A stretch of 64,000 nt of DNA from Planctomycetota bacterium (GTDB lineage Bacteria > Planctomycetota > UBA8742 > UBA2392): positions 2,356,001-2,420,000 of the forward strand of contig JADKGX010000001.1 of assembly GCA_016722065.1 (NCBI GenBank), written 5' to 3'. Numbering within the stretch: the stretch's first letter is position 1; every line of letters starts with the position of its first letter. The position numbers and the translations under genes are program-made. Positions 60,148 to 64,000 of this stretch are shown here, one piece after another. The notes beneath the pieces were generated by a model, which was given only the letters and a program-made list of their open reading frames with translations, did not search any database and had not been told where the DNA came from.

Positions 60148-62829
60148 ATGTACGAAAACAAGCTGAACTACATCACCGCTGGCGTCGCGCTGGGCCTTCT
60201 CCTGCTGCTGGGCCGGTTTGCCTACCTGCAGGTGTTTGCCTATGAGCGCCATGCCAGCCAGGCCGAGACCATGCGCACAGGCATGGTGCTTCTGGAACCC
60301 CAGCGCGCCAGCATTCGGCTGGCCGACGGCACGGAAATCGCCCGCACCGAAAGCGTGTGGGACATTTACCTGGACCTTGAGCAATTCGCCGACCCGCGCA
60401 CGGTGGCCCAGCGGGCCCACTTGTCGCCGGGGCGCTATGACGTGCAAGCCGTTGCGGCGTTTGTTTCGCAACGCCTGGAACCGGTGTTGAAGGAACCCCT
60501 GCCAGCGCCGGCCTCGCGACGCCGGTTCTTTCTGATCTGGCAATTGCGGGCCGACCCCGTGGCGCGCCAGGACTTTGAGCTTTGCGCCGCCCGCCTGTGC
60601 CTTGCCACGGGTCTGCCGCGGGTCGATTTCGACGCCCAGGTCGCCCAGGTGCAGACCGAGGTGAACGCGTTGGCCGCGGCTCTGGGCGACGTGCGCAAAG
60701 CACCGGAAAAGGATGTCAGCGCGGCCTGGCTGCGCGCGCGCCCGGCACTAAGTGAGACTGAATACTGGCAGCGCATCGCGCGCTTTCCCAAATCAGTGCG
60801 CTTTGAACCAGTACTGGCGTCACGCCTGCAATGGCGCCAGAAGCAGGCCGAGTACCTGCAAAGCCTGCTGGACGCCGCCGGCGACGACCCCCGCCGCTTG
60901 CGCGACCTGTGCTTTCGCGCCATGCGAACCTGCCGCGACAAGGCCGATGCCCTGCAGGAATCCAGCGAAATGCTGAATGAGTCCGACTCGCCCCAAAAGG
61001 CACTGGCACAGGAAGAAACCACCGCGTGGACGCACCTGGCCGATGCCTGCGACCAGGTAGTGCGCGGCCAGGCCGACGCGCTGGCCACAGAACTGGAAGT
61101 GTTGAACGGCCGCCATGGCGAGATTGCGGAACTGACCGAACGCCTGGCACGTCTGCGCAAGAACCTGATTGAGAAGTACACCAAAGACTACGAGGAACGC
61201 TGGGCGGGCTACGGCCTGCAGGGCTCGCCCCTGTTGCTCTACAAAGAAGCCCCCCGCGACGTAATCGAGCTTTTGAAAGTAAACGGCGACTGCCTGCCCG
61301 GCGTGGTGTGTTTGCGCCGGGCGTCGCGGCACTACGAATACGCCCGTGAGCTGGCCCACGTGCTGGGTTCAGTCGGCCTGCCCGACGCGCAGCGTCTGGA
61401 AGACATGGCAAGCCGGGAAAGTTTCGGCGAAGGCCTGGACGAGTTCGTTGACCGCTGGTTCGACGGCGACATCAACCGCTTTCGCGACAATTTCTCCGGC
61501 GTACTGGGGCGCCAGCTTGTCGGTGCATCGGGCCTGGAACGCACCTTCGATGAACGCCTGGGCGGACTGTTTGGCGCACGGGTTTCGCTGCGCGATGCTG
61601 CCGGCCGCGCGCGGGGCATTGAGTTCGAACAGGCACCACAGAACGCCGAACCAATCACGCTGACGCTGGATATCGAACTGCAGCGCGACATTCTGCAAAC
61701 GGTACAGAAGTGGGAGCCCGAGCTGGGCCGCGTGGCCTGTGCCCGCATGGACAAGCTGGGCAACGACCGCTGGCACCAGTACCACTGGTCGATGCGCGGG
61801 GCGGCGGTGGTGCTGGACGTAAAGACCGGCGCGATTTTAGCCCTGTGCAGCTTTCCGGATTACGACCCGGCGCTTTACAGCGGCCGGTCGCCCGCAGACC
61901 GGGCCTATCAGCAACAACTGAAACTCGAACAGGAAATGGAGCAGCAAAAGGGCTACCCCTGGTGGAACGAAAAAGCCCGCCAGTACAACCGCGCCCGCGA
62001 CGGCCGGTATGCGCCGGGCAGCACGTTCAAGGTCATCACCACGGTGGCGCTGCTGGAATCTGGCGCTGTCTCGCCTGAAGACACCTTTGACGAAGTGCAG
62101 AAGGACACGATGTTCAAGGGCAAGAAGCTGGGCAGCACCAGCCACCCGGCGGGCGCCAACATCAACCTGACCCACGCCATTGAGGAAAGCGTCAATGGCT
62201 ATTTTTACCGGTACTCACAGGAACTGGGCATGACACCCCAGGAAGCCTGGGAGAACCTGGCCAGCTATGCTGAAATGTTTGGCATTGGCCGGGCCATGGA
62301 ATCGGACCTAGGCCCCGCCAACCGGGGCAAGCTGCCCCATAGCGAGCGCGTGTGGGCCCAGAACCTGGCTGCGCTGGCCATCGGGCAGGGCGAAATGCTG
62401 GCCACGCCCCTGGAAATCGCGCGGGTGTACGCCGCCATTGCCAACCGTGGTACGCTGGTGGTGCCGCACTTCAGCGACGAAACGCGCACCTGGCCCGAGC
62501 AGCTGGACCTGCAACCCCGCACCTGGGACATTCTGCATGAGGGTATGCGGCGCGTTGTGTACGGGCATGACGGAACGGCCCGCAAGTCCGCGATTCTCAA
62601 GACCATTCGTTGCGCCGGCAAAACCGGCACGGCGGAAAACGGACTGGGCACGCCAGACCACGCTTGGTTTGCGGGCTTTGCGCCTTACGATAACCCCCAG
62701 GTAGCGTTTGTGATTCTGGCCGCCAACAGTGATCTGTTCGGCGCCGAAACCGCGCCGGTGATTGCCGAGTGCATTGAGCGCTACTTCGTGCGCAAGGGAA
62801 TCCTGGCCAGCCCGACGGTCAAGAAGTAA
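60148..62829 (+). CDS. mrdA: Penicillin-binding protein 2-type transpeptidase with large N-terminal insertion
   Basis: 893 residues, class B transpeptidase for cell-wall elongation. N-terminal TM (AGVALGLLLLLGRFAYLQVF). Penicillin-binding domain motifs are S625-T-F-K628 in PGSTFKVIT, S681-V-N683 in EESVNGYF and K825-T-G in GKTGTAE. Common PBP2 proteins are about 600-700 residues with the SxxK Ser near 330; here about 300 residues are inserted before it, partly coiled coil (LEVLNGRHGEIAELTERLAR). GLERTFDERLGG marks the conserved pedestal. No mreC/mreD/rodA genes lie beside it in the window. Confidence 0.88.
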   Translation: MYENKLNYITAGVALGLLLLLGRFAYLQVFAYERHASQAETMRTGMVLLEPQRASIRLADGTEIARTESVWDIYLDLEQFADPRTVAQRAHLSPGRYDVQAVAAFVSQRLEPVLKEPLPAPASRRRFFLIWQLRADPVARQDFELCAARLCLATGLPRVDFDAQVAQVQTEVNALAAALGDVRKAPEKDVSAAWLRARPALSETEYWQRIARFPKSVRFEPVLASRLQWRQKQAEYLQSLLDAAGDDPRRLRDLCFRAMRTCRDKADALQESSEMLNESDSPQKALAQEETTAWTHLADACDQVVRGQADALATELEVLNGRHGEIAELTERLARLRKNLIEKYTKDYEERWAGYGLQGSPLLLYKEAPRDVIELLKVNGDCLPGVVCLRRASRHYEYARELAHVLGSVGLPDAQRLEDMASRESFGEGLDEFVDRWFDGDINRFRDNFSGVLGRQLVGASGLERTFDERLGGLFGARVSLRDAAGRARGIEFEQAPQNAEPITLTLDIELQRDILQTVQKWEPELGRVACARMDKLGNDRWHQYHWSMRGAAVVLDVKTGAILALCSFPDYDPALYSGRSPADRAYQQQLKLEQEMEQQKGYPWWNEKARQYNRARDGRYAPGSTFKVITTVALLESGAVSPEDTFDEVQKDTMFKGKKLGSTSHPAGANINLTHAIEESVNGYFYRYSQELGMTPQEAWENLASYAEMFGIGRAMESDLGPANRGKLPHSERVWAQNLAALAIGQGEMLATPLEIARVYAAIANRGTLVVPHFSDETRTWPEQLDLQPRTWDILHEGMRRVVYGHDGTARKSAILKTIRCAGKTGTAENGLGTPDHAWFAGFAPYDNPQVAFVILAANSDLFGAETAPVIAECIERYFVRKGILASPTVKK

Positions 62830-62891
62830 GCACGGCGGCAACCTGCACGACCTCATTGTTCATTGCTCATTTGATTTCTAGCCTTCCCGCC

Positions 62892-64000
62892 ATGCGCTCG
62901 CTTGTTACCGGTGCCACCGGCTTCATTGGCAGCCACGTTGCCGAGATCCTGAGGGATCGCGGCCATTCCGTGCGCCTGCTGGTGCGCGACGAAAAGCGCC
63001 TGTTTCCGGAGTTGCGCGAGGGCTTTGAAATCGTGCGCGGCGACGTAACCCAGACTCCAGACGACCTGCAAAAGGCCGTGCAGGGCTGTGATTACGTGTT
63101 TCATGTGGCGGGGTTGCTCAAGGGCCGCACCCAGCACGATTTCATCCGTGTCAACGCCACGGGCACCAAGAACCTGTGCCAGGCCATTGTGCAGGGCCAA
63201 GCCGACGTCATGCGCATGGTGCTGGTCAGCAGCCTGGCCGCGATTGGCCCCTGCGAAGACAGCCGCGACATTGTGGTCGAAGACCGCACACCGCACCCGG
63301 TGACGTTTTATGGGCGCAGCAAGCTGTTGGGCGAAAAGTTTGCCCGCGAGTTTCAGAACAAGTTTCCGCTGACGATCATCCGGCCACCGGCGGTGTATGG
63401 GCCGCGCGACACGGGCATTTTGGAGTTCTTCAAATTCATGGCAAAGGGTTATTCGCTGCAGTTTGGCGAACAGGAAAAAGTATTCAGCATGATCCACGGC
63501 CGCGACCTGGCGCGCGGCATAGTGGAAAGCGCCATGCACGACGCGACTGTGGGCGAAGCCTTCTTTCTAGCAGATGCCGAGCCCTACCCGATGGGCTGGA
63601 CCATGGCCCTGCTGCGCGAGACGCTCAAGCCCAGCAAAAACAAGGTGCTGTCGCCGCCGATCTGGTTGGCCAAAATGTTTGCCCGCACCAATGACATCAT
63701 TCAGTTCATCACGCGCCGACCAATGCTGCCCAACAGCGACAAGATGCGCGAACTGTTGCCGCCCTATTGGGTGTGCAGCGCCGACAAGGCCAAGCAGGTG
63801 TTCGGCTTCGAAAGTAAAATCCCGATCCGCGAAGGACTGGCCGAAACCGCCGACTGGTACATCAAGAACGGCTGGATCAAGGTCAGAGGCCGTCACAGCC
63901 AGCCCGCGCCCCCCCGCCGCAAGCACCACCCACGATCAAAGATTGCCACACCCCGGCGGGGACAGCGGGGTGCCACCAACGACGATCCGTGCGGTAACCC
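62892..64000 (+). CDS. NAD-dependent epimerase/dehydratase (extended SDR), 3' truncated
   Basis: At least 369 residues; no stop before the window edge. The Rossmann motif is TGATGFIGSHVAE and the active-site motif is FYGRSK (YxxxK), with a preceding VSSLAA Ser. IIRPPAVYGPRD is the usual segment after it. The length and NAD motif fit 3-beta-HSD/dihydroflavonol-reductase-type or sugar-nucleotide epimerases. The C-terminus becomes Arg/Pro-rich (PAPPRRKHHPRSK), unusual for the family. The substrate is unknown. Confidence 0.85.
   Translation, partial: MRSLVTGATGFIGSHVAEILRDRGHSVRLLVRDEKRLFPELREGFEIVRGDVTQTPDDLQKAVQGCDYVFHVAGLLKGRTQHDFIRVNATGTKNLCQAIVQGQADVMRMVLVSSLAAIGPCEDSRDIVVEDRTPHPVTFYGRSKLLGEKFAREFQNKFPLTIIRPPAVYGPRDTGILEFFKFMAKGYSLQFGEQEKVFSMIHGRDLARGIVESAMHDATVGEAFFLADAEPYPMGWTMALLRETLKPSKNKVLSPPIWLAKMFARTNDIIQFITRRPMLPNSDKMRELLPPYWVCSADKAKQVFGFESKIPIREGLAETADWYIKNGWIKVRGRHSQPAPPRRKHHPRSKIATPRRGQRGATNDDPCGN

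Overview
The window is a GC-rich chromosomal segment from a Gram-negative bacterium. It encodes an outer-membrane barrel protein, a TonB-like protein, lipoproteins and a MoxR/DUF58/DUF4129/DUF4350 membrane-stress cluster. A MYXO-CTERM-like sorting tail, a caspase-like peptidase, DUF1572/DinB proteins, DUF2330-like secreted proteins and a fused HU-receiver-ATPase regulator point to a Planctomycetota- or Myxococcota-like lineage. No rRNA or taxonomic marker settles this, so the assignment is an inference.

Layout. 1-2500: three tandem DUF2330-like secreted proteins, the first cut by the window edge. 2585-16510: a 13.8-kb integrative element inserted in the 3' half of tRNA-Lys(TTT), bounded by a perfect 48-bp direct repeat. 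It carries a tyrosine integrase, a small excisionase-like HTH protein, a replication-type ATPase, a type I restriction-modification operon (hsdR, a frameshifted hsdM, hsdS), a PD-(D/E)XK nuclease gene directly downstream of hsdS, and a convergent HEPN (AbiU2-like) gene. It is a mobile defence island.

16677-37194: mixed chromosomal genes. These are a lipoprotein MsrB-MsrA fusion, an argD-type aminotransferase, nnrD, tRNA-His and tRNA-Leu, a membrane-anchored pentein, rnc with an unusual leader, a TonB-like gene, an outer-membrane protein, an acyl-CoA carboxylase beta subunit, a TlpA-like thioredoxin, a secreted caspase-like/EF-hand/Tudor-like protein, a methyltransferase, dnaB and two small paralogous membrane proteins. 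37403-45624: a 1241-residue coiled-coil protein, an HU-HU-receiver-HATPase fusion, a stand-alone MshEN domain protein, and a membrane protein with a long charged coiled coil and KEG repeats.

45699-52426: an ArsR-led operon of AHSA1/SRPBCC, DinB and TfoX-like genes, then lpdA, then a Rieske-flavoprotein fusion flanked by two paralogous Lys/Glu-rich secreted proteins. 52587-59516: a co-directional cluster (small membrane protein, esterase, multi-TM protein with a frameshifted WPQQP tail, DUF4129, DUF4350, MoxR, DUF58), mostly joined by ATGA overlaps. 59534-64000: a MarR regulator, an unusually long PBP2-type transpeptidase and a truncated NAD-dependent epimerase.

Strongest candidates for new biology: the island pairing type I R-M with a PD-(D/E)XK nuclease and a HEPN protein; the HU-REC-HATPase fusion next to a MshEN protein; the rnc leader with three mutually exclusive pairing segments and a possible leader peptide; and the caspase-like/EF-hand/Tudor-like fusion. 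No BLAST, HMM or folding program was run. Family names rest on motifs read by eye, and residue numbers were counted by hand.
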